Position numbers and translations under genes: made by a program
IMG/VR virus record: IMGVR_UViG_3300050821_002885
Location: 1-45,331 of that record
Strand: one strand, 5' to 3'
DNA from: a virus
DNA length: 45,331 nt
Part shown: positions 22,819 to 30,615 of the stretch, in pieces
How the letters are laid out: each line of letters starts with the position of its first letter
How positions within the stretch are numbered: position 1 is the stretch's first letter
The notes under the pieces: model-generated
Seen by the model: only the letters and a program-made list of their open reading frames with translations
What the model was told of the DNA's origin: nothing
Databases searched by the model: none

Positions 22819-24966
22819 TCACTCTTCGTACAGCTTACTGCCTATATCTTTTTTAGGTGCCACAGATCCCCCAATGGTTCCCCCAATTGCTGCCCCTCCT
22901 CTTGCCAACTTATCAGCTACCCATTGCAGGCTACTAAGGAACCTTTTATCCTTTGCAGCCATAGCGATGCCCGCTTGGAGCTTGGTAGGATCGTTAGACG
23001 TGATAAGTTCGGCGAACTCTCGAGCTACATCCTGACTGATACCAGCCGTTAGCTTCTTTCCAACCACACCAGCAACCGCACCACCTACGGCGCCCATATG
23101 GAAGTCACCGCCACGAAGTTCCTCCGCAACCCCACCAATACCTGATCCGATCCCACCAGCTCCGAGATGGGACAATATAGCTCCCTGCATTAACTGCCTC
23201 GCTGTCGTGGAACCCCCAAGAGAGCCAGCGGCAGCTTTGAAAATATTTTCACGTAGTAGTGCTGCGTGCAACCCAGCAGTCCCCTGTGGGCCGTGAATAG
23301 CGTTGAGCACCTTGACTTGTGTAGGATTTGAAAAGAGATTAGCAATTACACGAGCACCGCCTTGTTCGGCTTTTTGTGCGAGTGCCGAAGCGTGCCCTTC
23401 CTGATAAAGTTCTTTTTCAGCGGGGGTCATTTTCTTTACCAACGCTTGTATCACTCGCGGGTCGTCTTTTGTATTGACCGCTTCCATCCCTGCTTCGGCT
23501 GCGCCATCTGTACCGTAGTAATTAGCTGCTACCCCTCTTGCCTTTTGATATTCGGGGACAATTTTATCTAGTTCATTTCGTATTCGCTTTGCGGCTTCTG
23601 CTGCCATGCTTCCAGTATCTTTATCCCCAGCTTCAAAAGCCATAGAAGATTGATTGTCGAGCCCCTTCTTTACATAATCCCAAAATTGTAAATTGGGATA
23701 TTCAAGGACACCGTTTGCTTTTCGGTTTACTACAAGATTACCAGTTGGAGTTATTACATAGGGGGCGTTAAAAGTACCGTGCCCCTCGATAACCGCACGG
23801 TCTTTTCCTGTTGTTATAGCTTCTTTTATAGCTTTCTGTACCATAGGCATCGCGCCAAACCGTTGTAACAACGGGGAGTCAATCAGTCGATCTCCTGCCG
23901 CGTAGGCTTTTTCGTACAGCCCCGTTCTTTGAGAGTCATAGTCAGCTTTTAGCTTTTGACGCGCAGCAAACGTGTCGGCTTTGCCGGGAATCAAATCACG
24001 AATGCTATCACCAAGACGTGCCTTGGTTTGCTCCCCGCGCTCACCAAACGCCTTTTCCAACGTCCCCCATGCTTCTGGTGACACATTGCCCGCATTACGA
24101 ATTTGTTCTTTAGTACGTGCCCCACCTACATCAGCAAGCATCGCATCAGGTGTCGTACCTAACTTGTTGAAAGGAAGGATGTTTCGTTCTTTTCCAGCCG
24201 CAAGCGCCTGCTGCCCACTCTGAATCCCCTCCAAAGCACGCTGCGCTGCCTTTCCCGACGGGTCTTGCCAACCTCTAAATTTCTCCATGATAGGGCGAGC
24301 AACGGTTGCCCCGGCCTCGCCGAGCGCCGCCCCACCTGCCCCACCGGCCGCTCCTGTAGCGGCCCCGATGCCCGCGCCCAAGGCGGTCTCCATTGGCCCC
24401 CCTTCGCTCGCGCCAGCTCCTGCAACAGCGCCATACCCCGCTCCAACCTTGGCCCCTTGCCCAAGTCGGGCAAGAAGTCCTGCGCCTGCAGGAAGCCGTG
24501 ATCCCGGGGCAAACGCCATACCTCCAATCGCGCCTGCGAATTCTCCTCCACCGTAAGCATAGGGATGCTGTTCCTGCATCCCCGCATGTCGGCTGCGCAT
24601 CTCCTGCACGGCTTGGTCATAGGTGGAAGTTGCAGTGCCCGGTTCCCCGGTAAACTTTTCATAAGCAAGTCGCCCAGCGCCGATCGGCGCGCGAAAACCT
24701 CCCATCCATTCAGGAAGTCCTGATGCTTTCGACGCACCGTAAATTTCGTCTCGCCAATTAGCAGATACGCCGGAAAGGGTTCCTTCAAGTGCAGATTCCC
24801 CCGCTCCGTACTTCGGTCCTTCTTCCTTCTGGGATTCGACGGTTTCATTTGAAGGTGTGGCAAGTTGCTTTTGCAAAATACCAAAGGCTTCCTGAGACGT
24901 AGACCCTTCAGGTCCCGTTACTGTATACTTCTTTCCTTCAGGGGACGTAAAAGTAAAATCAGGCAT
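22819..24966 (-). CDS. large internal virion / ejection protein
   Basis: 715 aa from the ATG at 24966 (AGGAG, TAATG overlap). It begins MPDFTFTSPEGKKYTVTGPE, a short N-terminal motif widespread in phage internal proteins, followed by long Ala/Gly-rich stretches near 130-215 and 590-650 that could insert in membranes (GAGYGAVAGAGASEGGPMET) and charged coiled regions between. Position after the tail genes and before lysis matches podovirus ejection proteins that form a trans-envelope conduit. No lytic transglycosylase motif is visible. Confidence 0.7.
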   Translation of the reverse strand: MPDFTFTSPEGKKYTVTGPEGSTSQEAFGILQKQLATPSNETVESQKEEGPKYGAGESALEGTLSGVSANWRDEIYGASKASGLPEWMGGFRAPIGAGRLAYEKFTGEPGTATSTYDQAVQEMRSRHAGMQEQHPYAYGGGEFAGAIGGMAFAPGSRLPAGAGLLARLGQGAKVGAGYGAVAGAGASEGGPMETALGAGIGAATGAAGGAGGAALGEAGATVARPIMEKFRGWQDPSGKAAQRALEGIQSGQQALAAGKERNILPFNKLGTTPDAMLADVGGARTKEQIRNAGNVSPEAWGTLEKAFGERGEQTKARLGDSIRDLIPGKADTFAARQKLKADYDSQRTGLYEKAYAAGDRLIDSPLLQRFGAMPMVQKAIKEAITTGKDRAVIEGHGTFNAPYVITPTGNLVVNRKANGVLEYPNLQFWDYVKKGLDNQSSMAFEAGDKDTGSMAAEAAKRIRNELDKIVPEYQKARGVAANYYGTDGAAEAGMEAVNTKDDPRVIQALVKKMTPAEKELYQEGHASALAQKAEQGGARVIANLFSNPTQVKVLNAIHGPQGTAGLHAALLRENIFKAAAGSLGGSTTARQLMQGAILSHLGAGGIGSGIGGVAEELRGGDFHMGAVGGAVAGVVGKKLTAGISQDVAREFAELITSNDPTKLQAGIAMAAKDKRFLSSLQWVADKLARGGAAIGGTIGGSVAPKKDIGSKLYEE

Positions 24967-26513
24967 TAATGCTCCTGAACACTCCATCCATCAGGTAAAG
25001 TAGGTTGAGAAGTTTCCTGTTTACTTCCTCCTTTAAGACGGCCTTTTATTTCGTTCACTTTTTTGTCTGTTTCCTTTTTTCTCAATGCAAAATCATTTTC
25101 AAGAAGCTCAATTAGCCCTTTGATTTGCTTAGCGCTGGAACCCCCACTTAGAAACTGCTCTACTTCCTGTTGGGCGTGGTTAGTAAGAACTCCAGTCAAG
25201 TTTGGATTTGTAAGAATCTTAGCAACTTCAGCACGATACAATTGCATTTGCGCATTGAACTTAGTTACATCCACATCACCGGCTACATCTTTACGACCCG
25301 CGCGAATCCATCGCTCAACGACAGGGCTCCCAGTCGTGTCAACTTTATCAGCAAGAGTAGACAATACTTTACCAACTCTAGTGGCAGTGCTGCTAAAAGC
25401 GTCAATTGCATCAGATTGTGCAACTAACCTTTTCAAAGAGCCCGCGTCCGCTTGGGACTCTGCGCCACCACGTGCTCGACCGCCGGCTACTTCACCAGCC
25501 CGTTCACCTGCGTATGTCTTTTCGTCAAAGTTAGGGTTTCTCCGGAACACTTCATTTCTTATGTACTGTGCCCCCGGAGCGCGGCTATTAGGACTTGGAA
25601 GCGCCGCATCACCTTTCAGAACTGCCCTGATTTGCGATTCATACTGATCCCCCGACTGGCCTCCAGCGGCTATTCTTTCCCGGCTCTCCCGCCCTAGCTC
25701 GCCTTCATGTTCCCGGCTCTCCCGGGTCAAAGCGGCTTCCAAGCTCTTCTGTTGAAGCTGCTGTTCCAAATAAGCAATCCGATTCTCAGGAATTGCCTGC
25801 TTCATGCCGAACTCAACCGCTTTTGCAAGCGCGCCCGGAGATAACGACGGGTTATGCTGCGCGATCCACTGCGCCATCTGCGGCGCCGTCATCATGTGCG
25901 TAGGCTGCGACATACTGCCGCGCCCCTGCATCATAGGATCGAGCTGCTCCCGCCCGCGGAGGCCGCCCGGCGGCACCGGGGAGCTGCTAGGGGGACCAGC
26001 ACCGCCGGGGGCTGCAGCCGGCGTCAACCCCGCGGAAGGCGCCTGCTGAGGCATGATTGCCGGACCAGTAAGGTTCTGTGGTTGGTTGCCAATCCTGCCA
26101 GGGTTCACCATGCCAGGAGCCGGGGGAGCCCCGAGTTGTGGGGCACCCTGCGGCATTCCTTGCGGCATAGGCATCATACTGCCCCGCATCTGGGGCATAG
26201 GAGGTCCTTGGGGTGGCACAAACCTCCCCCCTTGCAACTGCACTCCAGGAGGAGATTGAGGCGCTCCCGGCATGCCAGGAGGCCCCTGCCCAGGCTGCCC
26301 CCCGCCACCCACACCTTGCAGCGCTGAAGCCCCTTGAAGTCCAGCCAGCTTCGCCGCGTTGGCCCAAGCCGCTTGGCCTTCCATAGTGTCTTTGGCACTC
26401 TGGATATCAATGTCACCCAATTGCGACTGCTGACGGTTCTTTCGCGCAGCATCGTAAGCAGGACCAAACGCACCGGCTGCTCCAGCTCCGATCCCGAGAA
26501 GTGCTTGGCCCAT
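24966..26513 (-). CDS. internal virion protein with Gly/Pro/Gln-rich core
   Basis: 515 aa. An N-terminal Gly/Ala helix (LLGIGAGAAGAFGPAYDAAR), then about 130 residues of Pro, Gly, Gln and Met (near 75-215), then a charged helical C terminus. Coupled by one-base overlap to the larger ejection protein. Likely part of the same ejected set. The low-complexity part has no strict collagen Gly-X-Y periodicity. Confidence 0.65.
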   Translation of the reverse strand: MGQALLGIGAGAAGAFGPAYDAARKNRQQSQLGDIDIQSAKDTMEGQAAWANAAKLAGLQGASALQGVGGGGQPGQGPPGMPGAPQSPPGVQLQGGRFVPPQGPPMPQMRGSMMPMPQGMPQGAPQLGAPPAPGMVNPGRIGNQPQNLTGPAIMPQQAPSAGLTPAAAPGGAGPPSSSPVPPGGLRGREQLDPMMQGRGSMSQPTHMMTAPQMAQWIAQHNPSLSPGALAKAVEFGMKQAIPENRIAYLEQQLQQKSLEAALTRESREHEGELGRESRERIAAGGQSGDQYESQIRAVLKGDAALPSPNSRAPGAQYIRNEVFRRNPNFDEKTYAGERAGEVAGGRARGGAESQADAGSLKRLVAQSDAIDAFSSTATRVGKVLSTLADKVDTTGSPVVERWIRAGRKDVAGDVDVTKFNAQMQLYRAEVAKILTNPNLTGVLTNHAQQEVEQFLSGGSSAKQIKGLIELLENDFALRKKETDKKVNEIKGRLKGGSKQETSQPTLPDGWSVQEH

Positions 26514-27437
26514 TTAAGTCAGACCTCCCGAAAACGTGCCGGGCTTAAAAAACCCTGAGAAGGGATTACTATTACCACCACCCCCCCAACCCGCAGCACC
26601 ACCGATGTCTTGCCCGATCGTCTGGTATTCCTGCCCCTGCAATTTGGCTCTGTTAAGCGCCAAGTTTTGCGCGCTGATCCCCGTTTGCGCATTCTGATTG
26701 CCCTGACCAAGGTAAGCCAAGTAGTCCTGAATTTGCTGCTGCGGGAGTTGCCCAGCTATATTACCATACTGCCCAGCTTGCCCGAGAAGCCCGAGCTGGT
26801 TCTGATTGATCCCGCCAAAGACGTTGTATGGCGTCCCGGCACCCTGCAGGTACTCTGCAATTCCACCAGATTGCAAGTTTGCACCCGTACCAAGCCCTTG
26901 CCCAATTGCACCTTGCAAGTTGCCTGCACCTTGCGCACCAGAAAGCGCCCGTTGAAGCAGATTATTCTGCCAGTCGATATTGAAATTCCCCATCGTCTGG
27001 CCTTCAACACCAGCACCGTAGGGTGTGCCTCCCACTCCCGACGCAGCCAAAGCGGCCCGCTGCTGATCTTGAAGCTGCTGCGCTGTGCGAGAGTACAAAG
27101 CCTGTTGAGGATCGAACCCCATGCTCAACAAGGCCGACACGTCGGGCAACATGCCCAAGCTTGATCCCATAAGCTGGCCGCCAGCCCCATAAGCGCCCTG
27201 TCCAGCGGCCATCCCCAGCTGCCCAGCCGTGCCCGCACCTTGCTGGAACCCACCTGCATAGGGATTGTTAACGCCCTGCTGCGTGAGGTTCTGAAATTGT
27301 CCGAGGTTCTGCCCACCAAGATTATACTGATCCAGACCTCGCGTACCCTGGATCGCACCCGTATCAGCCCCTTGCTGATGCCCGAGCTGGTAGGGGTTGG
27401 GAACGTTGACGTTGCTGGACGGGAGATAATCGGTCAT
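26514..27437 (-). CDS. Gly/Gln-rich internal virion protein
   Basis: 307 aa from MTDYLPSSNVNVPN (ATG at 27437, AGGG upstream). About a third of the residues are Gly or Gln, arranged in short helix-like pieces such as LLSMGFDPQQALYSRTAQQL. Three such genes in a row (27.4-22.8 kb) resemble the internal protein triad of podoviruses. No enzymatic motif is seen. Confidence 0.65.
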   Translation of the reverse strand: MTDYLPSSNVNVPNPYQLGHQQGADTGAIQGTRGLDQYNLGGQNLGQFQNLTQQGVNNPYAGGFQQGAGTAGQLGMAAGQGAYGAGGQLMGSSLGMLPDVSALLSMGFDPQQALYSRTAQQLQDQQRAALAASGVGGTPYGAGVEGQTMGNFNIDWQNNLLQRALSGAQGAGNLQGAIGQGLGTGANLQSGGIAEYLQGAGTPYNVFGGINQNQLGLLGQAGQYGNIAGQLPQQQIQDYLAYLGQGNQNAQTGISAQNLALNRAKLQGQEYQTIGQDIGGAAGWGGGGNSNPFSGFFKPGTFSGGLT

Positions 27438-27616
27438 TTTAACACCCTGAAACCGAATTGATACCAGACGGAATCCCAACGTCCTGTTGTTGCGTAGTCT
27501 GCTGCAGGCCGCATTCCTGGACTACTCAAAGTAAAAACAAACTTCTTAAACAGGACAACAGCTCTGTTAATCATTATAGGATCAGCAAGATCAGCTTCTT
27601 TGATGTACTTGATCAT
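27434..27616 (-). CDS. 60-aa protein between GNAT and internal proteins
   Basis: The start at 27616 overlaps the GNAT stop (TTATGA) behind GGGAAG. The product MIKYIKEADLADPIMINRAV...YQFGFRVLK is small and mixed-charge with one Lys/Phe-rich strand. Its stop overlaps the next start by four bases. Unknown, probably a virion accessory. Confidence 0.6.
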   Translation of the reverse strand: MIKYIKEADLADPIMINRAVVLFKKFVFTLSSPGMRPAADYATTGRWDSVWYQFGFRVLK

Positions 27617-28125
27617 AACCACTTCCCATAAAGAGTTTCTTCAGCCACGTACCCCATTCGCTTGAACAACACGTTCGTTCCCATGCCGAGCATTTCGGCC
27701 ACAAGAACCTTCTGCGCCCCTAAATTTTTCAATAGCGACTCGTTTTCACGAAGCATCTTGTAACCCGCCAAGCCTATGCGGTTAGCAGGATGAAGCCAGT
27801 ACATCGTAACAAAACCAGTTCTAACCTCCTGCTTATGATGGTGTGGTCCGATAATCGTGAAAACATAGCCAACTAGCGCAGCACCGTCTCGTGCGGTGTA
27901 AACAACAAGACGACCAAGGCGATCAGCGGAGAGATAATAATCCCAATCGACATCAACAGAAGTATGATCTCTATCAGGGTCCGTCTCATTGAAATGCTCC
28001 TTCAACAAAGGCAAAAGCTCCCCCTCGCGGAGGAGCTTATCAAGCCGTTCGCGTTGATACGTCAGGTCAAGCGGCGCGGGGTCCGAGAGTTCCTTGATTG
28101 GGCTGGGTGCTGGTTCGAGTCGCAT
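27613..28125 (-). CDS. GNAT-family N-acetyltransferase
   Basis: About 170 aa. Core: DYYLSADRLGRLVVYTARDG, LVGYVFTII, then a FVTMYWLHPANRIGLAGYKM region containing the acetyl-CoA loop (R-I-G-L-A-G-Y), and MGTNVLFKRMGYVAEETLY as the C-terminal strand. GNATs are frequent among the virion genes of podoviruses; the target is unknown. The start is uncertain: ATG at 28125 (GCAGG too close) or 28167. Both overlap the small gene at 28067-28222 in another frame. Confidence 0.8.
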   Translation of the reverse strand: MRLEPAPSPIKELSDPAPLDLTYQRERLDKLLREGELLPLLKEHFNETDPDRDHTSVDVDWDYYLSADRLGRLVVYTARDGAALVGYVFTIIGPHHHKQEVRTGFVTMYWLHPANRIGLAGYKMLRENESLLKNLGAQKVLVAEMLGMGTNVLFKRMGYVAEETLYGKWL

Positions 28126-28222
28126 CCTGCTTGACTGTGGCTGAAGTCGGCGGACGGGTACTTGCATCGCTGGCACTCGGGCTTTTGTTTGAAAGACCGG
28201 AAAGCATACCATCTTTAGCCAT
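28067..28222 (-). CDS. 51-aa Ser/Thr-rich protein overlapping the GNAT start
   Basis: A strong AGGAG lies seven bases before the ATG at 28222, better than any site for the GNAT itself. The product (MAKDGMLSGLSNKSPSASDA...) is disordered and rich in Ser, Thr, Ala and Pro. It is the first gene after a strong terminator and an RNA leader containing CCCTCCGG/CCGGAGGG and TTGGAT/ATCCAA hairpins. Function unknown. Confidence 0.55.
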   Translation of the reverse strand: MAKDGMLSGLSNKSPSASDASTRPPTSATVKQDATRTSTQPNQGTLGPRAA

Positions 28223-28336
28223 ATAAAATCTCCTGGACGGTGCCACCCCCTCCGGCTTGGATCGTCATCCAAAGTGCTAGCACCGTCGCTCGACCGGAGG
28301 GAGTCTGAGTAGCATGGCACAAACCAAAACAAAAAG

Positions 28337-28378
28337 AAAGGGCCGCCCTCGCACATGTACCGAAAAGGGCGGCCCTTT
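28337..28378 (-). terminator. intrinsic terminator, leftward
   Basis: A perfect 13-bp stem, AGGGCGGCCCTTT (28366-28378) with AAAGGGCCGCCCT (28337-28349), and a 16-base loop. On the minus strand it is followed by a T-rich run (CTTTTTGTTTT). It ends the 28409-28906 transcript. No T run is present rightward. Confidence 0.88.
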
Positions 28379-28408
28379 GGGCTTGTCTGTTGGTGACAAG
28401 ACGATAGC

Positions 28409-28906
28409 CTAAATGCAATTGAATGACAAGGTTCCAGTCGTTACCGCATTAGTAGTCGTACCCCCATTGGCGGTCACAACGGAGAGCGACCCCGCTGAAG
28501 GAACCATCGTCGCAACGTAAACAGCTGACCCTGCCGTGAAAGCAGTGGACCACTGTCCATAGCAAGACATACCCGCTGCGATCGAAGAATCCGTAACCAC
28601 AAGCGTTTGGTTGGTTCCTGTCGCAGCTACAGTGATGCCTGTAAAGAGAACCTGCCCTCGCTGCCCATTGCAGACCTGCGGCGTGCCGCCAGCCGTACCG
28701 TTGGTGCAAAATAGGCCGGGGGAAATAACTTGCGCAGGAGCGTACCCTGTTCCTCCATTGAGCTGCTGAATCAACGTATTTAACGTGTTAAGGATTGCAC
28801 TAGGATCACTATATGTAGGATTCACCGGGATAAGGGGAATGTTTGCCGCGAGCGCAATCGCACCCGAGACAAAGACAGCAGTGAGTGCAGACAAGAAGCG
28901 CTTCAT
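28409..28906 (-). CDS. exported 165-aa protein, possible moron
   Basis: Starts MKRFLSALTAVFVSGAIALA, a clear Sec signal peptide, cleaved probably before ANIP. The mature part has VNPTYSDPSAILNTLNTLIQ (fibre-adaptor-like helix) then a beta-rich Gly/Thr/Ser region with four Cys. It has its own AAAGG, a possible promoter upstream and a strong terminator downstream, so it may be expressed separately from the late operon. An exported phage protein could modify the host surface or assemble on fibres. Confidence 0.75.
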   Translation of the reverse strand: MKRFLSALTAVFVSGAIALAANIPLIPVNPTYSDPSAILNTLNTLIQQLNGGTGYAPAQVISPGLFCTNGTAGGTPQVCNGQRGQVLFTGITVAATGTNQTLVVTDSSIAAGMSCYGQWSTAFTAGSAVYVATMVPSAGSLSVVTANGGTTTNAVTTGTLSFNCI

Positions 28907-28934
28907 GGCTTTACCTTTCTTCAGTGGTTCGAAC

Positions 28935-28963
28935 TACATAGCACATTTCAGTTAGCATTGACA
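28935..28963 (-). promoter_or_regulatory. possible promoter of the exported gene
   Basis: On the minus strand a TGTGC-TATGTA block (28935-28945) resembles the TGTGCTACA extended -10 of both early promoters. The -35 at 17 bp spacing (TGTCAA, 28958-28963) is poor. The block sits in the 41-base gap before the gene. Confidence 0.3.
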
Positions 28964-30615
28964 GCGTCTTTCCAACCGTAGGCAGTAACAGCCCCTTGGT
29001 TAGTCGTAGAGCAATATTGCACGGTGTTAGTCGCACCTTCGAACATCATTCTGCCTTTGGTAGTCCCTGCCGTAAGGGTAGGTGAGACCACCAGAGGTGG
29101 CGGGTTAGTAGACGCGCCTCCCAACCCGGTATAGCTAATGTTTGGAGCTAAGATCACCCCGGCCGCTCCCCCACCTCCAAAATTATCAGTTAAAATGTAA
29201 TCACCAGCGACGGCAGTAGAAGGCATCCAAATACCCGCTCCTGAGTTTCCTCGAACAGTAAGAGCTGTATACGCTGGAGTAGTTGTTCCACAATTCATAC
29301 TACCATTAACACCACTTGTAATCAATGGAAGGGTAGCAGTCGTCGCCGTACCTGAAACGTAAAATGCTTCGTTACCGGAAATTTGCGACCCATACAAAAG
29401 ATGCGCCCCGTTCGTTTTCATCGCACCCATGTAACATATAGCTGCGTACCCCCCAGGTAAAGGAGACGGACCAGTAGAAGGAGTATTCAAGCTCCCTACC
29501 CCATTCCACGTATTTGAAGCTGAATTATAAATTGCGTAGAGGTAAACAAAGTTATTATTTCCAGGACCAGCAACATCCAGACCTGCTGCTCCTACAAGGG
29601 AGGTGTTAATTGTACCACTCTTAGCACCAGAAAAAATAGGAACATTTCCTGTAGGATTGATCAAAACAGAACTATTGAACTGCCAACTTATAATAGTGTT
29701 AGCATCATTAGTAACCTGCAACCCGCTAAATCCACAAAGAGGAGTAGGACTGACAGCTGCAGTTCCATTAGCCCTATTGTAATGAATGACTTGCCAAGTG
29801 CTTCCCCCAAGATAAAGAGCAACCGCATTATCCCCCGAAACAGTCACTATGTTCGACCCCCCTGGAAGAATTAAACTTCCCCCGTTATTGAGAGTCAACG
29901 CAGTTGCAAAATTCAACCTGTAGACGGGATAAGTAACGCTCGCCGTTGATCCAAACGAAGTAATGGAACGCCCCGCACTGCCGATTGTGAATGTGACATT
30001 GTGGCTCGCGACTGTTCCTAAATCAGCCGTAGCGCCTCCTGTATCAAGAGACGTAAGAGGCCCGAACCCACCACTCTGCGCCCCCGTCCACGCAAGCTGA
30101 AACTGCGTGCCGTCATAGATCACCAACGCAAGATTGCCAGAAATAAGCTCACCATCCACAAGCGCCTGTGGCCCGCTAGGCGTTGGACGGAAAATATTAG
30201 TAGCTGCGATCGCAGGTGTCGTAATGGCAAGGGTGGACGGACCCGTGTTAGTCGTTCCGACGGTGAATAGAACAGAAAGCCCCCGTGTCAACGAAAAACC
30301 AATACTTGGAGATAACGAACCTATAGTGTAAGCGTTAGTTCCAGAAGACGTACCTCCCAAGTATATAGAAGAACCGCCTTGCGCAGTATTAATCGGAGAA
30401 GTCAACGCAAAGAGGGCAGTAATATCGTTATTATTCCCTGTTTGAGCCGCAAGAGAAAAACACGAAACAACATTGGCAAAACGAGCATTTACTGCGAGGG
30501 CGTCAGCAATATTACCCGGAACGAAATTGGGAAGGTCAGTACAATTAACTCCCGCCCAAGCCAAGGAAGACCACAGGTAAAACAAAACAGCAAAAAACTT
30601 CTTACTGCAAGACAT
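28948..30615 (-). CDS. signal-peptide-bearing fibre-like protein
   Basis: 555 aa from the ATG at 30615 behind GGGAGG. KKFFAVLFYLWSSLAWA is a Sec signal peptide. The mature protein begins GVNCTDLPNFVPGNIADALA, an adaptor motif like that of tail-fibre N termini, and continues as Gly/Thr/Asn-rich beta structure with about eight Cys. A segment near 90-170 repeats the theme T-x-(2)-STLAITTP-x-IF-x-P as in fibre shaft proteins. Likely a fibre or adhesin that would have to be exported; how it joins virions assembled in the cytoplasm is unclear. Confidence 0.7.
   Translation of the reverse strand: MSCSKKFFAVLFYLWSSLAWAGVNCTDLPNFVPGNIADALAVNARFANVVSCFSLAAQTGNNNDITALFALTSPINTAQGGSSIYLGGTSSGTNAYTIGSLSPSIGFSLTRGLSVLFTVGTTNTGPSTLAITTPAIAATNIFRPTPSGPQALVDGELISGNLALVIYDGTQFQLAWTGAQSGGFGPLTSLDTGGATADLGTVASHNVTFTIGSAGRSITSFGSTASVTYPVYRLNFATALTLNNGGSLILPGGSNIVTVSGDNAVALYLGGSTWQVIHYNRANGTAAVSPTPLCGFSGLQVTNDANTIISWQFNSSVLINPTGNVPIFSGAKSGTINTSLVGAAGLDVAGPGNNNFVYLYAIYNSASNTWNGVGSLNTPSTGPSPLPGGYAAICYMGAMKTNGAHLLYGSQISGNEAFYVSGTATTATLPLITSGVNGSMNCGTTTPAYTALTVRGNSGAGIWMPSTAVAGDYILTDNFGGGGAAGVILAPNISYTGLGGASTNPPPLVVSPTLTAGTTKGRMMFEGATNTVQYCSTTNQGAVTAYGWKDAVNAN

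Noticed and set aside
28314-28412. Rightward 32-codon frame with a KRKGRPRT AT-hook-like stretch
   Set aside because: It lies inside the leftward terminator and its basic stretch comes from the stem and the A-rich complement of the T run.
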